DNA from: Nanobdellota archaeon
Lineage (GTDB): Archaea; Nanobdellota; Nanobdellia; Woesearchaeales; GW2011-AR9
Length of the DNA: 12,016 bases
Assembly (NCBI GenBank): GCA_030695605.1
Contig: JAUYQE010000136.1
Location: 1 to 12,016, forward strand
Direction of reading: 5' to 3'
In this document: positions 1 through 7,300 of the stretch, piece by piece
How positions within the stretch are numbered: the stretch's first letter is position 1
How the letters are laid out: each line of letters begins with the position of its first letter
Notes under the pieces: generated by a model
What the model saw: the letters and a program-made list of their open reading frames with translations, nothing else
What the model was told of the DNA's origin: nothing
Databases searched by the model: none
Program-made: the position numbers and the translations under genes

Positions 1-97
1 GGGAAAAGAAAATAAAAGAAAGCTCTTCCTCGTTCTTCGTAATTTTGCTGGGGATCAATCTAATCACGTACCGGAAAGTTATCCCGCTCAGCCAAAG

Positions 98-106
98 AAT
101 TAAATA
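98..106 (+). promoter_or_regulatory. Probable TATA box of the first secreted-protein gene
   Basis: AATTAAATA lies about 45 nt before the GTG start, placing transcription start near 128 by the usual archaeal 25-27 nt spacing. That leaves a short leader containing the AGAGGTT ribosome binding site at 134-140. A small hairpin (GGGAAA 107-112 with TTTCCC 120-125, 7-nt loop) sits between the box and the presumed start site, so it is probably not transcribed. The 97 bases before it hold no gene that I can see. Confidence 0.45.
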
Positions 107-146
107 GGGAAACTCTCTTTTTCCCCTATAAAAAGAGGTTCGTTCC

Positions 147-1349
147 GTGAGAAAGAGAGTTAAAAGAGTGTTTGTACTTTTCTTATTCCTAGCTATATTC
201 TTTGTGCCCACTACTCTTGCTCTTTCCAGCAATGCCGTCATTGACACCAGTGCCGTGCAGGAAACAGCCAGCTTAACGCTCTCTTTAACCTGTCAGGAAC
301 GGACACTTACCCTTACGACCCTGAGAGTTGATCTCTCGCTCTTCTGCTTTCGTGGTCCCGTCACAAACATTACTGGCTTAATACAAAACTGGGAAGTGAA
401 TTTGACGCTCTTGGGTTCTGCTTTTCCTTCCTCCTGGAGCGAGCCGGAACCTACAACTAGCCAGGCTGGAAAACGCTTCGAATATTTTGAGGTAGTGATT
501 AATGCCTCAACAGCGGGAGGCTCGTACGATGTCCATTTCAATCTTTCGCAAGCCACGCTGGGCAGTGTTAGCCCGAATAATGTCCGCCTGTTCATTTTTG
601 ATACGAACTGGACAGCTTTGCCGACGACCGTGCGGAGTACTGATCCGGCACTTTTCTTTGGGGTGACTACTCACTTTTCTAAATTTCTCATTGGAGAAAA
701 GCCAACGGCTGCTGCTCCGGAAGCTGCTCCTGCTGCCGCTGCGGCCCCAAGCGGAGGGGGAGGTCGAGCAGTAGCGCCTCTGCTTCCCATTGCTGCTCCG
801 CCTCCAGTAAAAGTGGTGATCATTCCCCCTCTTGAAATATCTCCCCCGGAAGTCACGAAGCCGCTGCATATTCCTAGTGATTTCTTTGATATAACAGTTT
901 CCATCCCCTCGAAATACCGAGAAGTCCTGCCCGGCGAAGAGCTCATTGCCGAAGTGCATATAGTAAACATCGGCCGCGGCCTGGCCACCACGCAGCTGGA
1001 ATATAACATCTGGGATGCGCAGCAGCACAACTTCTTCCGGGAATATGAAGCGAAAGTCGTCGAGAACGAGATTACTTTCCTGAAAGAAGTTGTTGTTCCC
1101 CCCGATCTGCCGCTCGGAGAGTATCTGTTTATCGTTATTCTCCGCCATGATGATGAAGCGGCAATTGCTGGCTATCCGTTTGCTGTTATTTCAAAATTGC
1201 CCAAACCGCTGGTAGTTGGAAAAGCTTTCCTGCAGCGGGCTGGGAAGCTCATTGTCAGTTCCAGCGCGTACTGGCTGAGTGCGCTGGTGCTCTTGCTCGT
1301 CTTCCTAGGTATGCTATGGCTGCTGCGGCGGAAGTATTGGAAAAAATAA
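147..1349 (+). CDS. Secreted, C-terminally membrane-anchored archaeal surface protein
   Basis: This 400-residue protein is very likely displayed outside the cell on a C-terminal membrane anchor. Residues 1-25 form a signal peptide (basic n-region, hydrophobic core, cleavage probably after A25). Residues about 145-184 (NWTALPT... then THFSKFLIGEK) resemble the PGF-pre-PGF module of archaeal surface proteins. A low-complexity Ala/Pro/Gly linker follows (186-222), then a second folded domain at about 245-348 (DITVSIPSKYREVLPGEEL... and PLGEYLFIVI), a CARDB/Ig-like domain type that I recall from many DPANN surface proteins. A transmembrane helix at 374-393 ends in RRKYWKK, giving an outside-to-inside orientation. 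Two cysteines (C49, C67) in the N-terminal domain could pair. The GTG start is supported by AGAGGTT at 134-140, six bases upstream. The ligand or partner is unknown. No sorting-signal tripartite tail beyond the helix is evident. Confidence 0.85.
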   Translation: MRKRVKRVFVLFLFLAIFFVPTTLALSSNAVIDTSAVQETASLTLSLTCQERTLTLTTLRVDLSLFCFRGPVTNITGLIQNWEVNLTLLGSAFPSSWSEPEPTTSQAGKRFEYFEVVINASTAGGSYDVHFNLSQATLGSVSPNNVRLFIFDTNWTALPTTVRSTDPALFFGVTTHFSKFLIGEKPTAAAPEAAPAAAAAPSGGGGRAVAPLLPIAAPPPVKVVIIPPLEISPPEVTKPLHIPSDFFDITVSIPSKYREVLPGEELIAEVHIVNIGRGLATTQLEYNIWDAQQHNFFREYEAKVVENEITFLKEVVVPPDLPLGEYLFIVILRHDDEAAIAGYPFAVISKLPKPLVVGKAFLQRAGKLIVSSSAYWLSALVLLLVFLGMLWLLRRKYWKK

Positions 1350-1390
1350 GCATCTGTCATCGGTAAAAACCACTCCATCGTAGTCGAAAA

Positions 1391-1400
1391 ATTATTAATA
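1391..1400 (+). promoter_or_regulatory. TATA box for doxX-like gene, leaderless start
   Basis: ATTATTAATA ends 25 nt before the ATG at 1426 and is preceded by an A-rich stretch that could serve as BRE. No Shine-Dalgarno sequence is present in front of the ATG. The spacing predicts a transcript beginning within a few bases of the start codon, so the gene is probably translated from a leaderless mRNA. Confidence 0.5.
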
Positions 1401-1425
1401 CTCTTAGAACTTCTATTATCCACTC

Positions 1426-1800
1426 ATGGCCAAGAAAGCCAAAACCTGCGATCACCTGGACCTTGCTTCGTTCTTCCTCCGGGTCGGCTTGGCAACCGTC
1501 TTTTTCTATGCGGCCATCGCTTCCTTCCTGCAGCCACTGAACTGGATCGGCTTTTTTCCGGCGTGGGTACGAAGCTTTATGCCGGCATCCATCCTCCTCT
1601 TTGGTTATTCTTTCTACCAGCTGGGCTTGGGGCTCTGGCTGTTATCGGGGAAAAAAGCGTTTTATGCAGCAATTTTGGCAGGGCTGACGCTGGTGGCCAT
1701 CGTTATCACAAATATTGCCCTCTTGGACATTGTCTTCCGTGACGTCGCCATCCTCTTTGCGGCGGTGGCTTTGTTATTTATGCATACAAGAGAAAAATGA
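1426..1800 (+). CDS. DoxX family integral membrane protein
   Basis: The 124-residue protein has four predicted membrane helices (roughly residues 12-34, 51-73, 76-100, 103-120), which is the usual DoxX/DoxD-like size and topology. Family-like features are the FLRVGLATVFFYAAIASF first helix, the NWIGFFPAWVRSF loop and the late RDVAILFAAVALLF helix. DoxX-type proteins are small quinone- or redox-associated membrane proteins; a mycobacterial member is known to work with a superoxide dismutase and a thiosulfate sulfurtransferase. No catalytic residue can be assigned here, and the only cysteine is C8 in the cytoplasmic tail. The VKOR gene begins 60 bp downstream on the same strand with no obvious new promoter, so the two are probably co-transcribed, perhaps pairing a quinone-linked membrane protein with a quinone-reducing disulfide former. 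That functional link is an inference. Confidence 0.8.
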   Translation: MAKKAKTCDHLDLASFFLRVGLATVFFYAAIASFLQPLNWIGFFPAWVRSFMPASILLFGYSFYQLGLGLWLLSGKKAFYAAILAGLTLVAIVITNIALLDIVFRDVAILFAAVALLFMHTREK

Positions 1801-1860
1801 ACGCAGAAAAGATGTGTCGAATACAGAAAAAAGTATCTCAATCTCAAAAAGGTAGTCAAA

Positions 1861-2280
1861 ATGGTCAGTGATAATTTTCAGTTTGTAGCCTCATTTCTTG
1901 TTCTATCTATTGGTGGGCTGATCAATGCCGGCTACCTTGTCTGGAAGCACTATCAGAAAAAGCCGTTCGTCTGCCCACTAGACCATGATTGCAGCGTCGT
2001 AACGGAAAGCAAATGGTCGCGGATTTTTGTGGTGCGGAATGAGGTGATCGGCATGTTGTTTTTTCTGGGGCTGATTGTTGGGACTTTTGCTTCACTTTTC
2101 AGCACCAATTGGGCAACACTAATTTTCACCATTTTTCCTTTTGCGACCGGCGCCAGCCTCTTATTCTCGCTCTTTCTGGTGTTTATTCAATTTAAAGTCA
2201 TTAAAGATTATTGCTTTTATTGTCTGATTTCTGCAGGGATAACCCTGCTGGTATTCTTGAATAGCTTGCTGTTGTTGTGA
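1861..2280 (+). CDS. VKOR-family membrane thiol oxidoreductase (disulfide bond formation)
   Basis: A 139-residue, four-helix membrane protein of the vitamin K epoxide reductase/DsbB-analogue family. It carries the family's four redox cysteines: the loop pair C38 and C44 (CPLDHDC after the first helix) and the active-site CxxC, C118-F-Y-C121, in the last helix region. It also has the conserved loop S50-x-W52 and N60-E61-x-x-G64. In bacteria and archaea these enzymes take electrons from a DsbA-like thioredoxin-fold partner and pass them to quinone, oxidising secreted proteins. There is no fused thioredoxin domain and no DsbA-like gene in the window, so the partner must be elsewhere. The start has AAAGGT at about 1849-1854, seven to eight bases upstream, consistent with an internal gene of the operon begun by the DoxX-like gene. 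Nearby surface proteins rich in paired cysteines are plausible clients. Confidence 0.92.
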   Translation: MVSDNFQFVASFLVLSIGGLINAGYLVWKHYQKKPFVCPLDHDCSVVTESKWSRIFVVRNEVIGMLFFLGLIVGTFASLFSTNWATLIFTIFPFATGASLLFSLFLVFIQFKVIKDYCFYCLISAGITLLVFLNSLLLL

Positions 2281-2304
2281 AGAGAAATAATAACCATTTT
2301 TCTT

Positions 2305-2327
2305 GGTTCTGGGAACCTCCTCTTTTT
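2305..2327 (+). terminator. Terminator after VKOR gene
   Basis: A GGTTC-TGG-GAACC hairpin (2305-2317) is followed after five bases by a run of five T (2323-2327), 25 nt after the VKOR stop. An alternative overlapping hairpin pairs AACCA (2292-2296) with TGGTT (2304-2308). The two share bases and cannot form together. The placement between the VKOR stop and the vapB promoter supports termination. Confidence 0.5.
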
Positions 2328-2333
2328 GCACCG

Positions 2334-2347
2334 AAATATTTTTAAAG
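2334..2347 (+). promoter_or_regulatory. TATA box of vapBC
   Basis: AAATATTTTTAAAG is a strong archaeal box A centred about 27 nt before the ATG at 2369, with no Shine-Dalgarno sequence between. This predicts a leaderless transcript starting almost at the vapB start codon. The stretch between box and ATG is an unusual CATACA-type alternating repeat (2350-2366), which may be where VapB/VapC bind for autoregulation (inference). Confidence 0.6.
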
Positions 2348-2368
2348 TGCATACACATACATACACGG

Positions 2369-2599
2369 ATGTCGACAAAAACAATTTCTATAACTGAAGA
2401 AGCGTATACTATCTTACACTCGCGAAAAGAGAGCACAGAAAGCTTTAGCCAAATCATTGTAAAGCTCGCTGGCAAAAAAGAATTGGCTTCATTTTATGGT
2501 GTGCTTGGCAAAGAACGTGCTGATCTGCTTGAAAAAGCCATTTTTCAGGAAAGAGAACAACATCAGATCTTACACCACCAAAGAGTAAGCAGGAGATAA
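2369..2599 (+). CDS. vapB: VapB-type antitoxin
   Basis: A 76-residue antitoxin of the archaeal VAPB_antitox (DUF217) type. The N-terminus KTISITEEAYTIL followed by a Glu/Ser-rich turn and ESFSQIIVKL is the DNA-binding strand-helix-helix part, and the C-terminal half (about 36-76, charged) would wrap around the toxin. It neutralises the PIN ribonuclease encoded next and probably represses its own promoter. An upstream in-frame ATG at 2303 exists, but that start would lie inside the terminator hairpin and run through the TATA box. The start at 2369 matches both the promoter spacing and the family's MSTKTISI-like N-terminus. The last codons (AGC AGG AGA TAA) contain the ribosome binding site of vapC, so the two are translationally coupled. 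Confidence 0.85.
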   Translation: MSTKTISITEEAYTILHSRKESTESFSQIIVKLAGKKELASFYGVLGKERADLLEKAIFQEREQHQILHHQRVSRR

Positions 2600-2601
2600 A
2601 A

Positions 2602-2997
2602 ATGCTTCTGGACACAACATTTATTATTGACCTCTTGCGGGGAGATAACCCGGCTGCTTTGCACCGAGCGGAAGAGCTTGATCAACGCTTCGAAAGTAAA
2701 GGAGTTGCTTCAATAACGATTATGGAGCTCTGGAGAGGGGCCTTGCAAAGTAATCAACCGGATAAGGAAAAAAGAAAAATTGCTGAACTTATCTCTTCTT
2801 TGCTTGCTTATCCTTTTCAGGAGATGGAAGCTAAAAAAGCTGCTGAAATCGAGGTTGATTTAATAAAAAGAGGAGAGATGATTGATTTAGAAGATATCAT
2901 GATTGCCGGAGTTGCCCAAGTCCACAATGAACCGGTTTTGACGAGGAATCTCAAATATTTTTCTAAAATCCGAGATCTTTCTCTAGAATTGTATTAA
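2602..2997 (+). CDS. vapC: VapC-type PIN-domain ribonuclease toxin
   Basis: A 131-residue protein covering a complete PIN domain of normal VapC length. The acidic active-site residues are recognisable: D4 in the MLLDTTFIIDLL strand, E42 in SITIMELWRG, D95/D98 in DLEDIMIA, and the T114-R-N116 motif near the end. In most VapC proteins an Asp follows in the KDF position, but here it is KYF. VapC toxins are Mg-dependent endoribonucleases that cleave tRNA or rRNA when VapB is lost. The start follows the vapB stop by two bases, with AGGAG at 2591-2595 six bases before the ATG. It is convergent with the DUF5667 gene, with a gap of only 23 bp. It appears intact; the RNA target cannot be told from the sequence. 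Confidence 0.9.
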   Translation: MLLDTTFIIDLLRGDNPAALHRAEELDQRFESKGVASITIMELWRGALQSNQPDKEKRKIAELISSLLAYPFQEMEAKKAAEIEVDLIKRGEMIDLEDIMIAGVAQVHNEPVLTRNLKYFSKIRDLSLELY

Positions 2998-3000
2998 CCA

Positions 3001-3031
3001 AAAAGAATAATAAAGAGGATTTACTCCTCTT
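3001..3031 (-). terminator. Terminator hairpin containing the stop codon of the DUF5667 gene
   Basis: AAGAGGA (3013-3019) and TCCTCTT (3025-3031) form a perfect 7-bp stem with a 5-nt loop that includes part of the TAA stop codon of the minus-strand gene. On the minus strand the stem is followed by a T-rich stretch (ATTATTCTTTTT), so it reads as an intrinsic terminator for that gene. On the plus strand no T-run follows. Confidence 0.55.
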
Positions 3032-4253
3032 CTTCATCACTCGTTCCATTGCCAGAGCCGCTATTATCGGAATCTTCTTCAGGTTCGTCTTCCGCAGATG
3101 TTTCAGTTTCGTCATCTGCGTCATCATCACTGGCGTTTTCTCTCCCCCGGTTTCCAGAAGTTTCATCGGCTCGTTCATCACGGTCTTTTTCTTTATCTTC
3201 CCGCTCTTCTTTCACTTCCATAATTGCTGTTATCTCTTCCGTGGTTAAGCCGGTCTTCGCGGCAATTTCCGCAATGATGGTGTCCAAATCCGTCGAATTT
3301 ACGGTGAATTCCCATTCTGTTTCGTCAATCTGCACTTCGACTTCCGCCCTGCCGTCTTTTATCTCCACTTCAATCTCCCGTTCTGATTCTTCTTTACCTT
3401 CCATTTGCCGCAAGGCATTTCTGGCCAGCTGCTCGGCTGCGGTGGCTTGGCCGAAGGCTTCTCCGAATTTTTCTTCAGCAAATGCTTCCCGAGCTTTCGC
3501 CAGCTTTGCTTCAGATTCATTTAACAGCTGCAGGACACTAGTCGTGGCATTTACTCCACCCAGCTTCTCTTTGAGCTCCGCAATTTCTTCTTGGGCATCA
3601 GCTATGGCTTCTTGGGCTTTTTCCTGTTTCAGCAGGCCTTTTTCTTGTTCTCGCTTTTCAACGTCGGCTTCGACTTCTTCGTCCGATCTCCCGGTTTCCT
3701 GCTTGATGCGGATTTTTATCTGGTCTTTTTTCTCTTTAATTCTGACTTCCACATCTCCGGTTTGTGCTTTCAGGCTATTCAGGAAAGCATCGAGCCGCTC
3801 TTGCTGTTCTGCCGTAAGTTCTCCTTTCACTTCAATTTTTACTTTGAGCTCTCCAAAAGCTTGCTCGACCGCATCGTCGTGCTCTTCTAGCTGTTTCTCA
3901 ATGTCCAGGACTGCGTCGAGCTCTTCTCCGGAATTATCTCTTGCCAAGGCTGCGACATTTTCTTTTACTTTCAATAAGTGCTTCCCGTGCGCTTCCTCTG
4001 CTTTTTGGGCAGCTTCGGCTTTATTTTCTTCGATCATCTGCTTGACTTCCAGTAAGCGCTCGCGGGCGATTTCCAGCCCTTTTCGGGCTTTTTCTGCTTT
4101 ATCGAAAGTCAGCAGCAGCGATAATTGATCTATGGCGTTGTCCAGGCCCCACAGAAACGAATCTGGCGTTATGCCTGGCTCTTCCGGCTGCTGGGCGAGC
4201 GCCAAAGGCAGAACAAGGATACACGTTAATAAGATAGCTATTATTTTTTTCAT
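3021..4253 (-). CDS. Secreted DUF5667-domain protein with acidic tail
   Basis: A 410-residue exported protein of unknown function. It starts with a signal peptide (about residues 1-20, ending LPLALA before QQ). A DUF5667 region then opens with GITPDSFLWGLDNAIDQL and LTFDKAEKA, followed by charged helices (about 27-130) likely to form a coiled coil. Beta-hairpin-like stretches alternate with Ala/Glu-rich helices (about 135-290). A block at about 292-345 (IEVEIKDGRAEVEVQID... then TGLTTEEI) resembles modules of other DPANN exported proteins from memory. The last 60 or so residues are almost only D, E, S, G, N and T and should be disordered. No C-terminal membrane helix follows, so the protein may be released or held through the acidic tail, possibly with divalent cations (inference). 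The only cysteine is in the signal peptide. A GTG three codons upstream is less likely because it lies within the AGAGGTG binding site. Confidence 0.85.
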   Translation of the reverse strand: MKKIIAILLTCILVLPLALAQQPEEPGITPDSFLWGLDNAIDQLSLLLTFDKAEKARKGLEIARERLLEVKQMIEENKAEAAQKAEEAHGKHLLKVKENVAALARDNSGEELDAVLDIEKQLEEHDDAVEQAFGELKVKIEVKGELTAEQQERLDAFLNSLKAQTGDVEVRIKEKKDQIKIRIKQETGRSDEEVEADVEKREQEKGLLKQEKAQEAIADAQEEIAELKEKLGGVNATTSVLQLLNESEAKLAKAREAFAEEKFGEAFGQATAAEQLARNALRQMEGKEESEREIEVEIKDGRAEVEVQIDETEWEFTVNSTDLDTIIAEIAAKTGLTTEEITAIMEVKEEREDKEKDRDERADETSGNRGRENASDDDADDETETSAEDEPEEDSDNSGSGNGTSDEEEE

Positions 4254-4259
4254 GATAGA

Positions 4260-4267
4260 CACCTCTT
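4260..4267 (-). promoter_or_regulatory. Ribosome binding site that fixes the DUF5667 start
   Basis: On the minus strand AAGAGGTG lies six bases before the ATG at 4253. The in-frame GTG at 4262 is the last three bases of this same site, so it cannot be the start if the site is used. The motif matches the AGAGGTT sites before the genes starting at 147 and 11539, showing one consistent anti-SD preference in this genome. Confidence 0.7.
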
Positions 4268-4314
4268 ACTCTTTTGGATACTATTAAATGTGCTCTGTCT
4301 GATTTTTTTTGTTG

Positions 4315-4323
4315 CTTATATTA
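4315..4323 (-). promoter_or_regulatory. Candidate TATA box of the DUF5667 gene
   Basis: TAATATAAG on the minus strand predicts transcription start near 4293 and a leader that still contains the AGAGGTG site. A second AT-rich candidate (CATTTAATAG, 4281-4290) would put the start at about 4259, downstream of the binding site, and is less likely. Read-through from the giant gene upstream is also possible: a GGCT/AGCC hairpin after its stop (4338-4351) is followed by A rather than T on that strand. Confidence 0.35.
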
Positions 4324-4369
4324 CTTTCTTTTTTTCTGGCTCAGAAAAGCCTGCTCCATTTTTCTCTGT

Positions 4370-7300
4370 CTAACTCACTTCCACAATCCACGCTCCTGAT
4401 GCAGGGCCGGTGGTATCATAGAGTTGCCCTTCGATTTCCAAAGGAACGGTAAGGAGGCACATGAAGAGCGCTTCCTGTCCGCTGGTTCCCGTGAGATCGT
4501 TGAGGGAATTATTGCCGGCGGTGATGTTAGCAGCAATGATGGGGAGGGCGCTGGCGTTCAGCATGCGGCTTCCGCTGACGTCGCTGCATTCTCGGCAGCC
4601 CGGGCCCGAGCAATCGCTGGTGCCGTTCTGTATGCTCAGGGTAAAGTTGGTAGCGCGGATAAAGTCCGTCGGCAGGCTCAGCCCCTGAAGGTCAAAGGCT
4701 GTGATGGTTACGTTGCCGACGGTGATATCTTTATTCCCGGTATTGTTGATAATTAGCGGGTCATTGTTCGCCGTCTGGTTGGTGTTGCCACGCTTGACCG
4801 TCGGCCACGCCAAGGCCGTGGGGCTCATCGTCATGGCCGTGGTTTGCAGCAGCTGGAACGAGGTGCTGAGGTTCTCTGCATACGCAGCACTCTTGTCCCT
4901 GATAGAGGTATTGACGGCCCAGAAGCCCGCTCCATCGAAGTACCAGATACGTATCGTACAGGTATAGTTGATCGTGCTGGCATTGAGCACCGCTATCGGC
5001 GTGCAGCTCGTGCTCCTTTCGGCTTCTCCGGTCAAGTTGACTTTCAATTGGGCGGTGGCATTATCTAAATCGCCAAAGCCGTCGGCATCAAAAGCAGTGA
5101 ACGAGAAGTTTATCGGGGTGAACGTGCTTTCAGTAATGCTCTGTGCGGGGACGGAAGAGACGAACGTGATGATGGGTGCACTATTTCCCACTTTGATAAT
5201 GGTATTCCCAGCGGCATCCTGAACAAGAGTGCTGTTCCTATTATTGGCGGTATCATTGGCAAAGAACCGGAACTGCCAGGAGCCGGTTTCGTTCAGGAAG
5301 AGCGTGGTATTGAAGAACTCATTGCCGTTCTGTTGCGGCGTGGTATTGTACGCAGCAGAAAGTGGGGGAAGCACTTCTAACAGGACTTTCTGCAGGTTTC
5401 CTTCGCCATCGATAACGGAAGCATTGATTTTTACGATTGTGTTTATGGCCACGGGCGAGGTACTGTTTATTCTGGCGCTGGTGATCTGGGGGGCGGCAAG
5501 ATCTGCAGTGGTAACGTTGATTGTCACATTATACAATTCCGGCGTATACGTTGTATTGTCCGTTGTAAAGCTGGCATTGTACTGGAAGTAGCGATTATTG
5601 CCTATGGATAAAGTTTGTGGGGAGGTATCATTAAGTACATCGGTAAAGCTCTCTCCACTGCAGGCTGTATCATCACAACTTCTCACCGTGAAATTCAGGC
5701 GTATGGTTCCTCGCGTATAGAGATCGGTAATCTCCTGTGCGGAAAGGGAGCGGTTCCAGATGGCTACTTCATCAAGAGTTCCATTGAAATACCCTGCTCC
5801 CGTATCTCCGCCGATGCGCACTGGCTCGGCATTTCCGCGCAGCTCGCCGCTGAAATCATTCCGCGATGCCTCCAGCATGCCATTGACATAGAGATTCACT
5901 CCCGTCCCGTTTCGCATCGTCACGACATGATACCAGCGGTCCGCCATTAGGGCGTTCGCTGCCGCTACTTCGAATCCTGTTCCTGCGGTATTGTACGGCT
6001 TAAACCGGGGCTTCATGTCCGTGGCATAGATGCCAAACTCGTACTTGAATCCGGTGTCGTACACAAAGTAATTCCAGCCGGCATGGGTAGTTCTTGCTAA
6101 GTTCACCCACAGGGCAATGGCCATTCCATCGGTTATATTGAGCGTCGGCGAGCTGGCAACGTCTATCCGGTCGCCAGGCTTAGTGAAGCGCAAAGCTGTT
6201 CCGATTTTTCCGGGTACTCCATACGTGGCTCCGGTAACGGTTCCACTATTGCTCTTGCCCGATGAGTCTTGTATCGTCCCGCTCCCTTCGTTGAGATGCA
6301 TCAGCAGCACATTGCTGCGCATATCCAAGTTGCCGCTAATGAAGCTGCTTTCATTCGCCTGGTTATCCGGCAGCTCGCCGTAGGCATTGCTCGCCCAGGA
6401 GATGCGGTTCCAGGATGCAGTATTCCCCGCATCAAATATTTGCGAGGTGAAGCTGCCATTGTTTGAATTGTTGAGCACCAGTGCATCGAGCGCATCGTTA
6501 AAGCGGATGAAGCGTAGTGTTCCATTCAGGAAGCTATAGCGAGTGGTTCCCGAGCTGCTCTTTACAAACGTTCCGGAATTGCCTTCGGAAAGCTCTACGC
6601 TAAAAAAAGTCTTCTCCGTTGCATTGCGATTATCACTGGTGTCATTGGCAACGAACGTGATGTTGTATTGGCCGTGGGCTTCCGGGATGATGAAAGAGGT
6701 ATTATACTTGTCTCCCAGAGCATTGGCTAACGTGAGCAGCTGGCTGGTGCCGTTGGGGAGCGTGATATTTGCCAAAACAGCTGAAACCAGGACATTATCC
6801 GTCACATTTGTTCCGATCTCTATGCTCTTAGAAACGTTGAAAGTGCTGTTGGCAGCAGGAAGCAGGGCGAAGACTTTTGGGTTTATCGTTTCTCCACGGA
6901 TAGTGATGTCTACGGCGCTGGAATTCTCTTCTATGCTGGGGGTGTTGACCAGAGCAGCGGAAGCGAAGAAGCTGCTGACCGTGCCGATGGTTCCTGAGGC
7001 ATTTACCCAGAAGGTGACGAGCTGTGAGCTGTTGACGTCGAGGGTCAGGGTTGTCGGATTCGATTGGTTGGTATAAAAGGGCACCACACTACTGTTTGTT
7101 GGAACTTTTTCGCTGCTCTCCAGCGTCGTGAAATTGACCAGCAAGAGCGGGGCACTTCCCGCTCCACCATCATACGCAACGGCCGTCCTTCTGCCGCTGC
7201 CATTCACGATAATAGCGAGTGCCTGATTGGCTGCCCAGCCCGGACGATTAACGATTTCCTGAATGATTGCAGCAAGATTTGGCGTCTTTTGGTCGTCTCC

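Noticed and set aside
107..125. GGGAAA/TTTCCC hairpin near the left edge as a terminator or attenuator
   Set aside because: It lies upstream of the predicted transcription start, and no T-run follows the stem. There is no visible gene to its left to terminate.
507..1148. 213-codon minus-strand frame opposite the first surface protein gene
   Set aside because: It has no promoter or SD and no domain. The plus strand encodes a coherent secreted protein with signal peptide and anchor.
2303..2368. Upstream ATG extending VapB by 22 residues
   Set aside because: The extension would run through the terminator hairpin and the TATA box and add residues (two cysteines, histidines) foreign to the family.
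2358..2368. TACATACACGG shared between the vapB start region and the start of the HTH gene (reverse strand, 11194-11204)
   Set aside because: An 11-base match between two places in 12 kb is expected several times by chance, and the vapB copy sits in a CATACA simple repeat. It is kept only as a curiosity about common start-site sequence.
3049..4128. Long plus-strand serine-rich reading frame opposite the DUF5667 gene
   Set aside because: It is the antisense of Glu/Lys/Ala-rich codons, which gives Ser/Phe-rich translations automatically. It has no start signals, and the minus-strand protein has a clear signal peptide and family match.
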